64,000 bases of DNA from Zemynaea arenosa (GCF_004614185.1 NZ_SPVF01000006.1:1-64000), one strand, 5' to 3'; shown: positions 36,368 to 45,733, counted from the stretch's first letter. Notes: generated by a model from the sequence alone, not told the origin. Numbers and translations: made by a program.

Positions 36368-36384
36368 CCAGCACTGCCCCAATG

Positions 36385-36419
36385 AAAAGGCCGGACCTGC
36401 GCGAGCAGTCCGGCCTTTT
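36385..36419. terminator. bidirectional rho-independent terminator
   Basis: AAAAGGCCGGAC - 11-base loop - GTCCGGCCTTTT, a perfect 12-bp stem flanked by A and T tracts. It can end trhO on the plus strand and the type I secretion operon on the minus strand. Confidence 0.9.
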
Positions 36420-36440
36420 GTCTGACTGGCCAACGAAGAA

Positions 36441-37787
36441 TCAGATCAGGTTCGTCGCCACCGTCTTCACGTCGGTCGTATCCAGAGTGCCTGCCGCCAC
36501 GCGCAGGCGCAGCACGGCCAGCAGGTAGGCGTAGCGGGCCTGGGCCAGGTCGCGCTTGACGTTGATGAGCTGCTGCTGCGCGTTGAGCAGGTCCAGGTTG
36601 ATGCGCACACCGCCCTTGATGCTCTGCGTGGTGGCTGTCACCAGCAGCTGGGCCGAGCTGACTGCCTTTTCCAGCGCATTGATGTGGGTGACACTGGACT
36701 GTACCAGGTCGTGCGCCCGGCGCAGCTCCAGGGTCACGCGGCCGGTACGGGCATCGAGGTCCGCCTGCGCGCGCTCATATCCTGCCGCCGACTGGCGGGT
36801 CTGCGCGGTGATCTGGCCACCCGAGAAAATCGGGATGTTCACCTGCACGCCGATCGAGCGGTTCAAGCTGTTCTGCTGGTAGGTGTTGAGGGTCTCGGAA
36901 TCATTCTTGGCGTATTGCGCCACCAGGTCCACGCGCGGCGCATGCTGGGAACGGGATCGCTGAATGTCGATGCGGGCGGCTTCCACGGACTCGCGCGCGG
37001 CCAGGACGTCCTTGTTGTTGCGCAGCGCGATGGCACGCCAGTCTTCGAAAATCTGCGGCTCCAGGGGAGCGAAGCGGAACTCCGGTTTGATCTCCTGCAG
37101 CTCGCCCGGCTCCATGCCGATGATCTCGGCCAGCGCATGCGTATTGGCCGCCAACGTGTCCTGGGCCTCGATCACCTGAGCCTCAGCCTGGTCGAGCCGA
37201 GCGGCCGTTTCCAGCATGTCGGTCTTGGTGCCCTCGCCTTTTTCGAACAGGCGCGCGTTGACCGCCGCCTGTTCCTTGTACATGTCGCGCTGGGCGATGG
37301 CCAAGGCCAGGGTGTTCTTCGCCAGCGCAGCGTCGAAGTAGGCGCTTGCCATGCGCAGCACGGCCTGGTCGGTCTGCGATCCAAGCAGGAAATCCGCCGA
37401 CCGTACCTGGGCCGATGCCTCGCGGTAGCGCATGATGCCCTCCAGGTCGAGCAGCGGCTGACGCATTGACACCGAACGCCCGCGGCTGATGTACTGCGGG
37501 TGCGTCAGGCCACCGAAGGGACCGAAGGTCTGCAGGTCGGCGCGGTTCTTATTGGCGTAGTAGCTGGCGCTCACATTCGGCAGTAGCCCCGCTCGCGCTA
37601 GCGCCTTGTTCTCGCGGGTGTAGGCGTTTTCGTGGATGCTGATGCGGTAGGTGGGGTCGTTCTTCAATGCGGCCTCGTAGGCCTGCATGAAGGTCACGGC
37701 ACCGGCCTGGCCGGCGGCGGCCAGGCCGGCCACCGCCAGGGCGAGACAACGAAGCGGGCGAAGAGGCGATCGCAGGCACATGGTCAT
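36441..37787 (-). CDS. TolC-family outer membrane channel of a type I secretion system
   Basis: 448 residues with a signal peptide (about 1-30, ending AGQAGA). The TolC repeat pattern is clear: long amphipathic coiled coil with NDPTYRISIHENAYTRENKA near the start and the second repeat in RRAHDLVQSSVTHINALEKA. It forms the outer-membrane exit duct. It is last in the ABC-HlyD-TolC operon, and its start overlaps the HlyD stop by four bases. Confidence 0.93.
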   Translation of the reverse strand: MTMCLRSPLRPLRCLALAVAGLAAAGQAGAVTFMQAYEAALKNDPTYRISIHENAYTRENKALARAGLLPNVSASYYANKNRADLQTFGPFGGLTHPQYISRGRSVSMRQPLLDLEGIMRYREASAQVRSADFLLGSQTDQAVLRMASAYFDAALAKNTLALAIAQRDMYKEQAAVNARLFEKGEGTKTDMLETAARLDQAEAQVIEAQDTLAANTHALAEIIGMEPGELQEIKPEFRFAPLEPQIFEDWRAIALRNNKDVLAARESVEAARIDIQRSRSQHAPRVDLVAQYAKNDSETLNTYQQNSLNRSIGVQVNIPIFSGGQITAQTRQSAAGYERAQADLDARTGRVTLELRRAHDLVQSSVTHINALEKAVSSAQLLVTATTQSIKGGVRINLDLLNAQQQLINVKRDLAQARYAYLLAVLRLRVAAGTLDTTDVKTVATNLI

Positions 37788-39145
37788 TCCTCCGACATCG
37801 AGCTGTGGGCGCGGTCGAAGATCGGCTTGAGCAGGTAGCTCATCATGGTGCGCTCGCCAGTCTTGACAAACAGCTCCACCGGCATGCCGGGGCGGACTTC
37901 CAGATGATGCGACGAGATCAGGCGCGCACCTTCCGGCGTCACGCGGGCCCGCACTTTGTAGTACGGCATGCCGGAATGTTCGTCCACCGCACGGTCGGCC
38001 GAGACAGTAGTGACTTCGCCCGGAATGTGCGGGGTTTTGTTGCTGTTAAAGGCCGAGAATATCAGATCGACCTTGAGGCCTGGATGGACGCGATCCACCA
38101 GGTTGACCGGCAGCTGCCCTTCCACAATCAGCGGATCGTCCGCTGGCACCAGGTCCATCAGGCGGTAGCCCGGCGTGACCACACCGCCGCGGGTGAACAC
38201 GTTGAGGCCGACCACGATGCCATCCACCGGCGCTTTGACTTCGGCATTCGCCAAATCGTACTCGAGCGCGGCCAAGCGGGCCTGGAGGGCGTCCGCTTCT
38301 TTCTCGATGTCAGTCAGCTGGGTGCGGGCATCGCGCTGGAATTCTTGCACGCGCTGGGCGCGGCGCAGGCCCATCTCCAGCACCTGGCGGTTGGCGCGGC
38401 CGATATTGCCGATCGCTTCCGACACCGCGCCGCTCAGCTGGGCGTAGGTGCGCTGGGTGTCGAGCAGGCGGTTACGGGCCACGTAGCCTTCGGCGGCCAG
38501 GTCCCGCATGCTGTCGAGCTGCTCCTTGATGATGGTCATCTGCTGCTTCATGCTGTCGCGCGACTCTTCAAGGCCGCGGGCCTGCATCTTGAGGCCGGCG
38601 ATGTTCTCGTCAATGGCGCCCAGTTCGTTCTGCAGCGCCAGGCCGCGCGAGATCATCAGCTGGTTCTGCAAGGACATGGCGTCGTTCACGCGCGGATCAG
38701 TGCGGTACGCTTCGAGCGTTTTCGGGAAGGCGATGGTCTTTTTGCCTTCCAGTTCCGCATGCAGACGTGCCTCGACGGCACGGGCGGCATAGTATTGGAC
38801 GAGGTTAATGTCGGCCTGCGACTTGCTCTGCACGGCGTTCATGCGGACCAGCACCTGGCCCTTCTTAACAACATCGCCGTCCTTGACCAGGATGTCGTCC
38901 ACGGTGCCGCCAGTCAGGTGCTGCACCGCCTTGCGGTTGCCTTCCTTGGTCACGAAACCGTTTAGCGGAACACCCTTGTCGAGCGGAGCGAAAGCGGCCC
39001 AGAGCAGAAAGATACCGACGCCCGCGAGCACGATCAGCCAGCCGAGACGGCTGTAGCGCGAGGGGTCGGTGTGTACGGTCAGCGGCTCGACATCGTGCGA
39101 CACGACTTCGGCGGGCGACTCTTTGCCAATCAGCTTCATATTCAT
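37784..39145 (-). CDS. HlyD-family periplasmic adaptor of a type I secretion system
   Basis: 453 residues. There is one N-terminal transmembrane helix ([18 protein letters not shown], about 35-52), a biotinyl-lipoyl-like half-motif ([20 protein letters not shown]), a long coiled-coil hairpin (about 110-290) and a C-terminal beta-barrel domain ([19 protein letters not shown]). It bridges the ABC protein and TolC. It overlaps both neighbours by four bases. Confidence 0.94.
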   Translation of the reverse strand: MNMKLIGKESPAEVVSHDVEPLTVHTDPSRYSRLGWLIVLAGVGIFLLWAAFAPLDKGVPLNGFVTKEGNRKAVQHLTGGTVDDILVKDGDVVKKGQVLVRMNAVQSKSQADINLVQYYAARAVEARLHAELEGKKTIAFPKTLEAYRTDPRVNDAMSLQNQLMISRGLALQNELGAIDENIAGLKMQARGLEESRDSMKQQMTIIKEQLDSMRDLAAEGYVARNRLLDTQRTYAQLSGAVSEAIGNIGRANRQVLEMGLRRAQRVQEFQRDARTQLTDIEKEADALQARLAALEYDLANAEVKAPVDGIVVGLNVFTRGGVVTPGYRLMDLVPADDPLIVEGQLPVNLVDRVHPGLKVDLIFSAFNSNKTPHIPGEVTTVSADRAVDEHSGMPYYKVRARVTPEGARLISSHHLEVRPGMPVELFVKTGERTMMSYLLKPIFDRAHSSMSEE

Positions 39146-41007
39146 TCCTGTTCCGCCGCAGAGCCGTTCCCGGCCGGTGCGGTCTGTTGTGCCATCTGAG
39201 TGGCTTCAGCTGCTGCAGCCTGGCGGGCGGCCTCCTGACCGTCCACACCCGAGTCCGGCTGGGTTTGGCTCTGCTGGGCCTGTTGCTGCTGGCGGGCAGC
39301 CTGCATTTGCTGCTGAGCCTGCACGTTGCGCTGCTGTAGCGCGGCGAGGACCTGCTGGGTCGGACCGTACATGTCGCCCACGCCGTCGCGCAGCACCAGC
39401 AGCTTGGTGGTGGCGGCAATCGCGCTGGTGCGGTGCGTGATCAGGACGATGGTCTTGCCGCGAGCACGCAGATCCTGGATTGCCTGCACCAGGGCCACTT
39501 CACCAACGTCGTCCAGGTTGGAGTTCGGTTCGTCCAACACGACCAAGGCAGGGTCACCGTACATGGCGCGGGCCAAGGCGATCCGCTGCCGCTGGCCACC
39601 GGAGAGACCGGCGCCGCCTTCGCCCAGCGCGGTGTCGTAACCTTGCGGCAAATGCAGGATCAGGTCATGCACGCCGGCCCGCTTGGCCGCTTGCACGACC
39701 TTCTCCGGATCGACTTCGCCGAAGCGGGCGATATTGTCGCTGACCGAACCAGCGAACAGTTCGATATCCTGCGGCAGGTAACCGATATGCGGCCCGAGTT
39801 CGGCCTTGTTCCAGGCATAGATGTCTGCACCGTCCAGGCGCACCTTGCCCGCAAAGGCCGGCCAGATACCAACCAGTAGGCGTGCCAAGGTCGACTTGCC
39901 CGAGCCGCTCGGGCCGACAATGCCGACCACGTCACCTTGGTTGATGGCGAAGGTCAGCCCCTTGATGACGGCGGTCTGCGAGCCCGGCGGGGCGGCGGTG
40001 ACGCCTTCCACGGTGACCGCACCTTGCGGCTGGGGCAAGGCCATACCGGCGTCACGCTCGGGATAGGCTTGCAGCAGGCTGACCAGGCGCTCGTAGGAGC
40101 TGCGCGTGTTCGCCCAGCTTTTCCACACGGATATGATCTGCTGCACCGGCGCCAGCGCGCGACCGACCAGGATCGATGCTGCAATCATCATCCCCGGAGT
40201 GATTTTGTTGTCGAGCACCAGCAGGGCACCCATGCCCAGCACCAGCGACTGCAGTGAGGTCTGGAAGAACTTGGTACAGGCCTGGACGATGCCGGCGCGT
40301 TCGCTCGCCTCCGCCTGCAGGTGCAGAAACTTACTGTGTAGCTTGAACCAACGGCCCAGCAGGTTCGGCAGCATGCCCATCGATTCGATGACTTCGGCGT
40401 TGCGCAGGTTGTTGGTGGCCAGGTTGCCCGACATGACGGCCATCGCATTGGCGGCCTTGAGTGGTTCGTGGGTCACCTTCTCGTTGATGTAGGCCAGCAG
40501 CACCAGGATCGCCGTACCGCACAGCGCGAACAGGCCCAGCCAAGGTTCGAAGGCGAAGATGACAAGCAGGTAAACCGGGAACCAGGGAGCATCAAAGAAT
40601 GCGAACAGGGCATTCCCGGTCAAGAACTGGCGCACGTTCGTCAAGTCGCTCAGGGCTTGGCCCGCATTGGATCCGGCGCGCTTGAGGTTCTGCTCGAAGG
40701 CGGCGGTGTAGACGCGCTTGTTGAGCTGCATGTCCAGCTTTGCACCCACCCGCACCAGCACGAAGCTGCGCATCATGTCGAGCGCCGACATCAGGAGGTA
40801 GGCCCCCAACATCATGAGGGTCAGCATCAGCAGGGTGATCTCGTTACGGCTAGCCAGAACGCGGTCGTACACCTGGAGCATGTAGATCGACGGGACCAGC
40901 ATCAGCAGGTTGCTGACGGCACTGAAGGCACCGACGGTGGCGAACGTTTTCTTGAAGCCCGCGAGTGCGAGCTGGATTTCGTTCTTGGGCTGAGGAGTTT
41001 TTTTCAT
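39142..41007 (-). CDS. type I secretion ABC permease/ATPase (PrtD/RsaD-like)
   Basis: 621 residues. The membrane domain spans about 20-310, with no N-terminal C39 peptidase, as usual for RTX and S-layer exporters. The ATPase has Walker [16 protein letters not shown], signature [14 protein letters not shown] and Walker [15 protein letters not shown]. After the ATPase, about 75 extra residues are Gln/Ala-rich ([20 protein letters not shown]), probably disordered. It energises export of unfolded substrate; the adjacent 912-residue protein is the obvious cargo. A -10 box and a Crp-type site lie just upstream. Confidence 0.94.
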   Translation of the reverse strand: MKKTPQPKNEIQLALAGFKKTFATVGAFSAVSNLLMLVPSIYMLQVYDRVLASRNEITLLMLTLMMLGAYLLMSALDMMRSFVLVRVGAKLDMQLNKRVYTAAFEQNLKRAGSNAGQALSDLTNVRQFLTGNALFAFFDAPWFPVYLLVIFAFEPWLGLFALCGTAILVLLAYINEKVTHEPLKAANAMAVMSGNLATNNLRNAEVIESMGMLPNLLGRWFKLHSKFLHLQAEASERAGIVQACTKFFQTSLQSLVLGMGALLVLDNKITPGMMIAASILVGRALAPVQQIISVWKSWANTRSSYERLVSLLQAYPERDAGMALPQPQGAVTVEGVTAAPPGSQTAVIKGLTFAINQGDVVGIVGPSGSGKSTLARLLVGIWPAFAGKVRLDGADIYAWNKAELGPHIGYLPQDIELFAGSVSDNIARFGEVDPEKVVQAAKRAGVHDLILHLPQGYDTALGEGGAGLSGGQRQRIALARAMYGDPALVVLDEPNSNLDDVGEVALVQAIQDLRARGKTIVLITHRTSAIAATTKLLVLRDGVGDMYGPTQQVLAALQQRNVQAQQQMQAARQQQQAQQSQTQPDSGVDGQEAARQAAAAEATQMAQQTAPAGNGSAAEQE

Positions 41008-41073
41008 TGACGGTGATGGTCGGATAAGCGCCTGGGCGCGGGCGCGCTACAGACGAGGCTGTGGCCACGCGCC

Positions 41074-41079
41074 ATTATC
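41074..41079 (-). promoter_or_regulatory. candidate -10 box of the secretion operon
   Basis: GATAAT on the minus strand, 66 bases before the ABC start codon. Its centre is 30 bp from the centre of the Crp-type site at 41099-41114, close to class II Crp promoter spacing. Confidence 0.5.
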
Positions 41080-41098
41080 TACCAAAACCGGGCAGAAA

Positions 41099-41114
41099 TG
41101 TGACGTACATCACA
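41099..41114. promoter_or_regulatory. Crp-type operator upstream of the type I secretion operon
   Basis: TGTGA-CGTACA-TCACA matches the E. coli CRP core consensus exactly. The palindrome extends to 8-bp arms (AAATGTGA and TCACATTT). It lies between the terminator of the S-layer gene and the -10 box of the secretion operon. Confidence 0.75.
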
Positions 41115-41135
41115 TTTTTTTACAGATAGAGACGA

Positions 41136-41167
41136 AAAAGCCCCACGGCCAGGGCCGCAGGGCTTTT
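41136..41167 (-). terminator. terminator between the S-layer-type gene and its exporter operon
   Basis: AAAAGCCC-CA-CGGCC-AG-GGCCG-CA-GGGCTTTT: a two-part stem with a small internal loop. A T tract follows on the minus strand. It ends the 912-residue gene's transcript before the exporter genes. Confidence 0.85.
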
Positions 41168-41205
41168 GCGAAGAGACTGGCTCCCGAGAGAGCCTGGATC
41201 CAATC

Positions 41206-43944
41206 TTAGACCACGAAGAAGTGGTCGCCGCCGGTGGTTTCACCCAGTTGGGTGACGCCGGTCACGCCGACCAGCTTCACAACCGCGTTGCTGTCGCCAT
41301 CGAACACGAAGGTGTTACCCAGGTATTCGAAAGCCACCACTTCGCCCGCGCCGTTGGCGGCTGCATCAGCCACTGCCAGGGCAGCAGCCAGGTCAGCCGG
41401 ACCTGCACCGGAGAACACCAGCACGCCCTTGGCATTGACCGAACCGGTCACGCCGCCGGCGGTGAAGTCACCAGCATCAGCCACGCCACGGGTCGCGGCG
41501 AAGAACAGAGTGTCAGCATCAGCCTGGGCAGCAGCCTTGGCAGTTGCGTCCGAACCCACTGCAGCAGCAGCAGCCTTCTCGAAGTTGGCCACGGATTCGA
41601 AGCCAGTCGAGCCAGCCGACGAAGCAGCCACGGTCACGGTGTCAACGCCCGAACCCAGCTTGATGGTGCCGGTATCGGAGACCGAAGCGGTCGAGACCGA
41701 CAGACCACCGGTCGAAGCCGAAGCGTCGATCGAGGTCAGCTTGGTGCCGACGTTGTTGACGGTCAGATCCAGGTGCTGGGCGCCGGTCACGGTGATCGCG
41801 GTGGCTTTCGTCGCTGCGTCGTACACCAGGACGTTCTGCGAGTTGGTGCCGCCCGAGGTCACGGACAGGGTCGTCGCTGCGGAACCGGTCAGGTTCAGGG
41901 TGGTGACGTTGTCGGTAGCAGCGGTTTCGCCAGTCTTCGAACCTGCCTTGTTAGCATACGAAGTGTCGAACACAGCGCTCAGGGAGGTGGCGTTGGTGGC
42001 CACCACTTTTGCGCTTGCGACGTCGTCGCCAGCAGCTTCGGCACCTTGGTCAGCGTCCATGGTCACGGTCAGCGCGCCAGCGGACTTCTGGGTCAGGGTC
42101 AGGGTCGAGGCCGTGCCCATGTCGCCAGTAGCACGGAAGCCCACGTTGGCACCGATGTTGGTCAGGGTGCTGTTACCAGCCAGGATGTCCGAACCGACGA
42201 ACTCGGTCACGGTGTTCTTGGTTGCCAGGATATCCACGTCCAGGGTCTTTGCCAGACCGGCCACGTCGAACAGGTCGAAGCCAGCGAAGGCGCCGATGTT
42301 CGATGCACCGACCAGGGTCAGGGCCAGAGTGTCGCTGCCTGCGCCGGCGTCGATCACGTCGTCAGCATTCACAGCCACAGCCGAGGTGAAGGTGTCGGTG
42401 CCATCGCCCAGGTTGACGGTCAGCTTGCCGGTGCCACGGGTGGTGACGGTGACGGTGTCGTCGCCTGCGCCGCCATCAACGTTAGTGGTGCCGTCGCCGG
42501 TGGTGGTCACGGTGATGCTGTCGTCGCCTGCGCCGCCGGACACAACTGCGTTGATGCCGTTGGTCTTGTTGGTGGTGGTGTGCAGGGTCAGGTCGTCGTC
42601 GCCCGAACCGCCTTTGATGGTCGAAGCGTTCACGTCGCCAGCGAAGGTGATGCTGCCGCTCGAAGCCGAGGCGTCGAAGGTGGTCACGTGCTTGGTCGAA
42701 CCGCCGTTCTCAACCAGGGTCACAGCTGCGTCCACGCCGCTGTTCACGGTCACGGTCTGCTTGTCCTTGCCGATGGTCATGGTGGTGGCCAGGGCCGGCA
42801 CAGCGCCGTTGCCGTTGGTGTCATCCACGGTGCCCGACAGGTTCAGGGTTTCAGCGGTCACGCCCAGGGTCGAGGTCTCGGCCACAGCGTCCAGCGCGAC
42901 GTTGGCGGTGCCCGAAGCCGAAGCCACGGACAGAGCTTGTGCGGTGCCCTGGAAGGTTGCGGTGGTGGTCGAACCCAGGTTGGTGACGGCACCAGCCTTG
43001 GTCACTTGGGTGACGTTGGTTGCGCCTTCGAACTTCGAAGCGTCCACAGCCGGAGCTGCACCGGTGTTGCCGGTGTTGTCGATGATGATGTTCTCGACGT
43101 TGGACACTTTGCCAACCAGGTTGGCGTTGAACGCAGCTGCGCCTTTAACTTCGATGAACAGGGTGTCGGTACCAGCACCGCCGTCGATCGTGTCGACCGA
43201 GTTCAGGGTGGTGGTGTCAGCGCCGGTGGTGGCGTTGAACGCGAACGCGTTGATCTTGTCGTTAGCCGAGGTGCCGGTGATGGTGTCCAGACCTTGGGTC
43301 AGGTTGTAGGTCTGGCCCGGGTTAGCGCTGTTCACCAGACCCTGCAGGGTGGCGTCCACGGTTGCCTGGAAGGCGGTGGCGTCGGTGGTCGAGGTGACCT
43401 TGCCCAGCATGTCGCGTGCGGTCGCAGCGGCAGCGTTGCCCGAGTAAGCCAGCAGTTCTTCGCCGGTGTCGATGCCGGTGGTGAAGTTGGTGGCGATTGC
43501 GACCTTGGCGTTCACCAGGGCTGCATCCTTCAGGCCTTGTGCGGTGTCGTTTGCCAGCGCGCCTTGCATGATGGCGATCGCGGCGTTCTCACGCGACAGC
43601 TCGTGGTTGTCGAGCTTGTTTGCCCAGTAGATCAGGCCGTCTGCATCGCCAACGCGATTCAGAACGTTCTTGTAGATCTGGCCCACGAACGCCAGGTTGT
43701 CGGCGTTGTTGTACAGGGCTTTGGCTTCGTCGCTGTTGCTGAAGCTGGTGTTGATCAGGGTCTTGACGGCGGTGTTCTGGCCAGCCGGCGATGCCAGGGC
43801 AGTAACCAGAGCGTCGATGTCGGTCGGAGCGTGGATTGCGTCCAGCGCTTTGGAGAAGTTTTCCAGACCGCGCGGATCGGCCGGACGGCCGAAGTAGGAA
43901 ATGTACAGTTCCTGTACGAGTGCGGTGTAATCAGCTGCTGCCAT
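41206..43944 (-). CDS. S-layer/RTX-like secreted surface protein with DUF4214 domains
   Basis: 912 residues, very rich in Ala, Thr, Asp, Gly and Val, with no Cys, typical of secreted S-layer proteins. Residues ~1-115 carry two DUF4214-type units (YISYFGRPADPRGLENF and YKNVLNRVGDADGLIYWANK). RTX-like calcium sites GGxGxDxL appear near residues 255, 445, 470, 491 and 533 (for example GGSGDDDLTL and GGAGDDTVTV); the rest looks like beta-solenoid. There is no N-terminal signal peptide. The C-terminus (FEYLGNTFVFDGDSNAVVKL, ending FFVV) has the form of a type I secretion signal. The exporter operon lies directly downstream, as with Caulobacter rsaA/rsaDE. Antisense long frames here are a codon-composition artefact. 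Confidence 0.88.
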   Translation of the reverse strand: MAAADYTALVQELYISYFGRPADPRGLENFSKALDAIHAPTDIDALVTALASPAGQNTAVKTLINTSFSNSDEAKALYNNADNLAFVGQIYKNVLNRVGDADGLIYWANKLDNHELSRENAAIAIMQGALANDTAQGLKDAALVNAKVAIATNFTTGIDTGEELLAYSGNAAAATARDMLGKVTSTTDATAFQATVDATLQGLVNSANPGQTYNLTQGLDTITGTSANDKINAFAFNATTGADTTTLNSVDTIDGGAGTDTLFIEVKGAAAFNANLVGKVSNVENIIIDNTGNTGAAPAVDASKFEGATNVTQVTKAGAVTNLGSTTTATFQGTAQALSVASASGTANVALDAVAETSTLGVTAETLNLSGTVDDTNGNGAVPALATTMTIGKDKQTVTVNSGVDAAVTLVENGGSTKHVTTFDASASSGSITFAGDVNASTIKGGSGDDDLTLHTTTNKTNGINAVVSGGAGDDSITVTTTGDGTTNVDGGAGDDTVTVTTRGTGKLTVNLGDGTDTFTSAVAVNADDVIDAGAGSDTLALTLVGASNIGAFAGFDLFDVAGLAKTLDVDILATKNTVTEFVGSDILAGNSTLTNIGANVGFRATGDMGTASTLTLTQKSAGALTVTMDADQGAEAAGDDVASAKVVATNATSLSAVFDTSYANKAGSKTGETAATDNVTTLNLTGSAATTLSVTSGGTNSQNVLVYDAATKATAITVTGAQHLDLTVNNVGTKLTSIDASASTGGLSVSTASVSDTGTIKLGSGVDTVTVAASSAGSTGFESVANFEKAAAAAVGSDATAKAAAQADADTLFFAATRGVADAGDFTAGGVTGSVNAKGVLVFSGAGPADLAAALAVADAAANGAGEVVAFEYLGNTFVFDGDSNAVVKLVGVTGVTQLGETTGGDHFFVV

Positions 43945-43950
43945 GATGGG

Positions 43951-43962
43951 TCCTTATAAGGA
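43951..43962. repeat. 12-bp palindrome overlapping the S-layer gene ribosome site
   Basis: TCCTTATAAGGA is a perfect palindrome. Its AAGGA half on the minus strand is the ribosome site, six bases before the ATG at 43944. It may dimerise, hide or expose the site, or be chance. Confidence 0.5.
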
Positions 43963-44067
43963 TTGAACTACCAGGTTATTTAAGTCCGCTACCGGGCTCC
44001 ACCGTTTGTCCGCTGGAGCTTGGTTGCGGAATTCGGGGTGTATCTTGCCACACCCCTGTTCAAATGT

Positions 44068-44083
44068 TGTGACAGCCGTCACA
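44068..44083. promoter_or_regulatory. Crp-type operator upstream of the S-layer-type gene
   Basis: TGTGA-CAGCCG-TCACA matches the CRP core exactly; the arms extend to TTGTGAC and GTCACAA. It lies about 124 bases before the start codon. Confidence 0.75.
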
Positions 44084-44234
44084 AGATCTGAATTTTTTGC
44101 GGCTGTCGTCAAAAAACATCAAACGCCGAGCCTGAATATTTACAATCGAGCTGATCCGTACGGTTGCAATTGCTGCATTTACCGACTGCAGAGCGCATAC
44201 GGATGCTCACCAAATCTCACTTTTTGCTAGACGT

Positions 44235-44263
44235 AAAAAAGCCGCCCCAACGTGTGGGGCGGC
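44235..44263 (-). terminator. terminator of the fecR-domain gene
   Basis: On the minus strand a 9-bp stem (GCCGCCCCA with TGGGGCGGC, 5-base loop) is followed by six T. It lies about 60 bases after the FecR-domain stop. Confidence 0.9.
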
Positions 44264-44323
44264 GAACATTGTCGGTTTGACGAAACGATAAGTCAAGAAA
44301 CCTGTGCTTTTGGCGCGCGGCAC

Positions 44324-45685
44324 TCAGCGCGTCCACCGGGTGATACCGCTGGCCACCAGGCCACCAGGAGTCGACGCGGAACTGAAGCTGTACACCGCCT
44401 CGTTGGCGCTGGACCCGCCCAGCAGGCCATGCACCTTGCCGCCTTGCGACAGCAGCGAGCTGCCGAACACGCCGTTGCGCGCGATCTCGCCCGTGGCCGA
44501 CACATTCACCTGCCCCATGTCGTTGTAGACAGTCAGCGAGGTGTCGAACGAACGCGCTCCGAAGTCCACGCTCAGCTTGGCGTCCTTGACGGATGCCGCC
44601 TGCGCCAGCTGCGTATCGCGCTGGAGGAAGGCTTCGCTCTCGGTCAGCGTGAACGATGCCTTGCCCTCCGTCGGCAGGACGAACGAAGAGCTGTTCGGGC
44701 GGCCGATCAGGTAGGCGCCGTACAGCACCGTGTTCTGCCCCGCCTCCGCCTTGATCTTGGCGATCTCTTCCGGCGTGGTGGCCAAGCCGGCGAACGACTT
44801 CCAGCGCCCCCAAATAATCTCCGGCGGCCCCTTCGGCACCTCCACCGGCGGCGGAGGCGGCGGCGTGATCGGATCCGGCTCCGGCTCGACCACCACCACC
44901 GGCGGCGGCGTGATCGGGTCGGTCGGCGGCTTCGGCGGCAGCTGCTGGTTCAGCACCTGCCCCGTGCTCTTGGCCACATCCAGGCTTACATCGCCCATGG
45001 TGCCCTTGGTCAACGGGGTCGGCGCAACCTTGCCGACCGGCTCGTCCGGCCGCGCCGGCACGTTCAGCTCCGGCGCCACCGCGGCACCCTGCAGCAGCTG
45101 CGGCACGTTCTGGCCGCGCTGCACCTGCAGCATCACGTCTGGCCGCCCGGCAAACAGTTCGCGCGACGCGGCGCCTTCGCACGGCCCGCCGCCTTCCGGC
45201 CCGCAAGCGCCCGCAAAGCCGCTGACGACCACGCCGCCCGACACCACCGACACCCACGAGCTCTGCTCATTGGTGTAGACGATGAAGTCGGTGCCGCGCA
45301 CGCCAATGGCCGCGACCGGGGTGTTGAAACGGAAATTCTGGCGCGCCTGCTTGACCGCGGTGCCCGAGATCGACCGCGCCACGCCCGACAGCAGCTCCAG
45401 CTTGACGCGGGTCTGGGACGGATCGGCCTTGTCCACGTGGTAGGCCACGACCTTGGCGCGCGAATTCGGGCGCAGGATCAGGAAGCCGTTGTCCACGGTC
45501 TTCATATAGATATAGCCGTCCGCACCGGTGCTCAGCTCGTCGCCTTCCTGCACCGCCGCCTCCAGGGCAGCCGGGCGCGTTGCGACCTGGGCCTTGCCGG
45601 CCACGAACACGACCCGGCCCGCCTCTTCGGCGGACGCCGCGGCCGCGAGGGCAAACAGGCTGAACAATAGTATGAGCTTGCGCAT
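44324..45685 (-). CDS. FecR-domain exported protein with Pro-rich linker and TbpB-like C-terminal domain
   Basis: 453 residues. There is a Sec signal peptide (MRKLILLFSLFALAAAASA). A FecR domain lies at about 50-155 (LSTGADGYIYMKTVDNGFLI, then FNTPVAAIGVRGTDFIV). A Cys pair follows (ACGPEGGGPC). A Pro-rich linker at about 245-300 repeats DPITPPP. The last ~140 residues are beta-rich and end NEAVYSFSSASTPGGLVASG, then ITRWTR. This resembles the C-terminal barrel of transferrin-binding-protein-B-like surface proteins. It is not a sigma-factor regulator of the FecIR type, since no sigma gene lies nearby and there is no N-terminal cytoplasmic part. It is divergent from the cyclase gene, and a Crp-type site sits between them. 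Confidence 0.82.
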   Translation of the reverse strand: MRKLILLFSLFALAAAASAEEAGRVVFVAGKAQVATRPAALEAAVQEGDELSTGADGYIYMKTVDNGFLILRPNSRAKVVAYHVDKADPSQTRVKLELLSGVARSISGTAVKQARQNFRFNTPVAAIGVRGTDFIVYTNEQSSWVSVVSGGVVVSGFAGACGPEGGGPCEGAASRELFAGRPDVMLQVQRGQNVPQLLQGAAVAPELNVPARPDEPVGKVAPTPLTKGTMGDVSLDVAKSTGQVLNQQLPPKPPTDPITPPPVVVVEPEPDPITPPPPPPVEVPKGPPEIIWGRWKSFAGLATTPEEIAKIKAEAGQNTVLYGAYLIGRPNSSSFVLPTEGKASFTLTESEAFLQRDTQLAQAASVKDAKLSVDFGARSFDTSLTVYNDMGQVNVSATGEIARNGVFGSSLLSQGGKVHGLLGGSSANEAVYSFSSASTPGGLVASGITRWTR

Positions 45686-45706
45686 GGTGGTTTTCTCCTA
45701 GCGTGC

Positions 45707-45712
45707 ATTGTG
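45707..45712 (-). promoter_or_regulatory. candidate -10 box of the fecR-domain gene
   Basis: CACAAT on the minus strand. Its centre is 32 bp from the centre of the Crp-type site at 45734-45749, which places that site at about -41.5, the class II position. Confidence 0.4.
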
Positions 45713-45733
45713 CGCGCCTGATCCCTACGGTGC

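Larger units (their letters stand above)
43945..44234 (-). other. long leader and promoter region of the S-layer-type gene
   Basis: About 290 bases without a credible gene and clearly more AT-rich than the surroundings. On the minus strand it holds the Crp-type site at 44068-44083, a poor -10-like AAGATA at 44041-44046 (centre 32 bp from the site) and a predicted leader of about 90 bases ending in the palindromic ribosome site. A 74-codon plus-strand frame inside it has no family features and is probably not real. Confidence 0.6.

Noticed and set aside
41206-43944. Internal repeats (GTCACGGT-like, GCCGCC-like runs) as a CRISPR or tandem DNA repeat
   Set aside because: They are codon-level echoes of Thr/Val/Gly/Ala repeats in the protein, with no constant spacing and no cas genes.
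41221-43959. A 912-codon plus-strand frame, Gly/Val/His-rich, opposite the S-layer-type gene
   Set aside because: It is the mirror of a highly biased coding strand (GGT/GTC/ACC repeats). It has no ribosome site, no family features, and the minus frame has clear DUF4214 and RTX motifs.
44006-44230. 74-codon plus-strand frame between the S-layer-type and fecR-domain genes
   Set aside because: No ribosome site, no recognised motif, and it overlaps the Crp-type site and promoter region.
44324-45685. FecR-domain protein as anti-sigma partner of an iron-uptake system
   Set aside because: No ECF sigma gene or TonB receptor lies nearby, and the protein has an N-terminal export signal instead of a cytoplasmic anti-sigma part.
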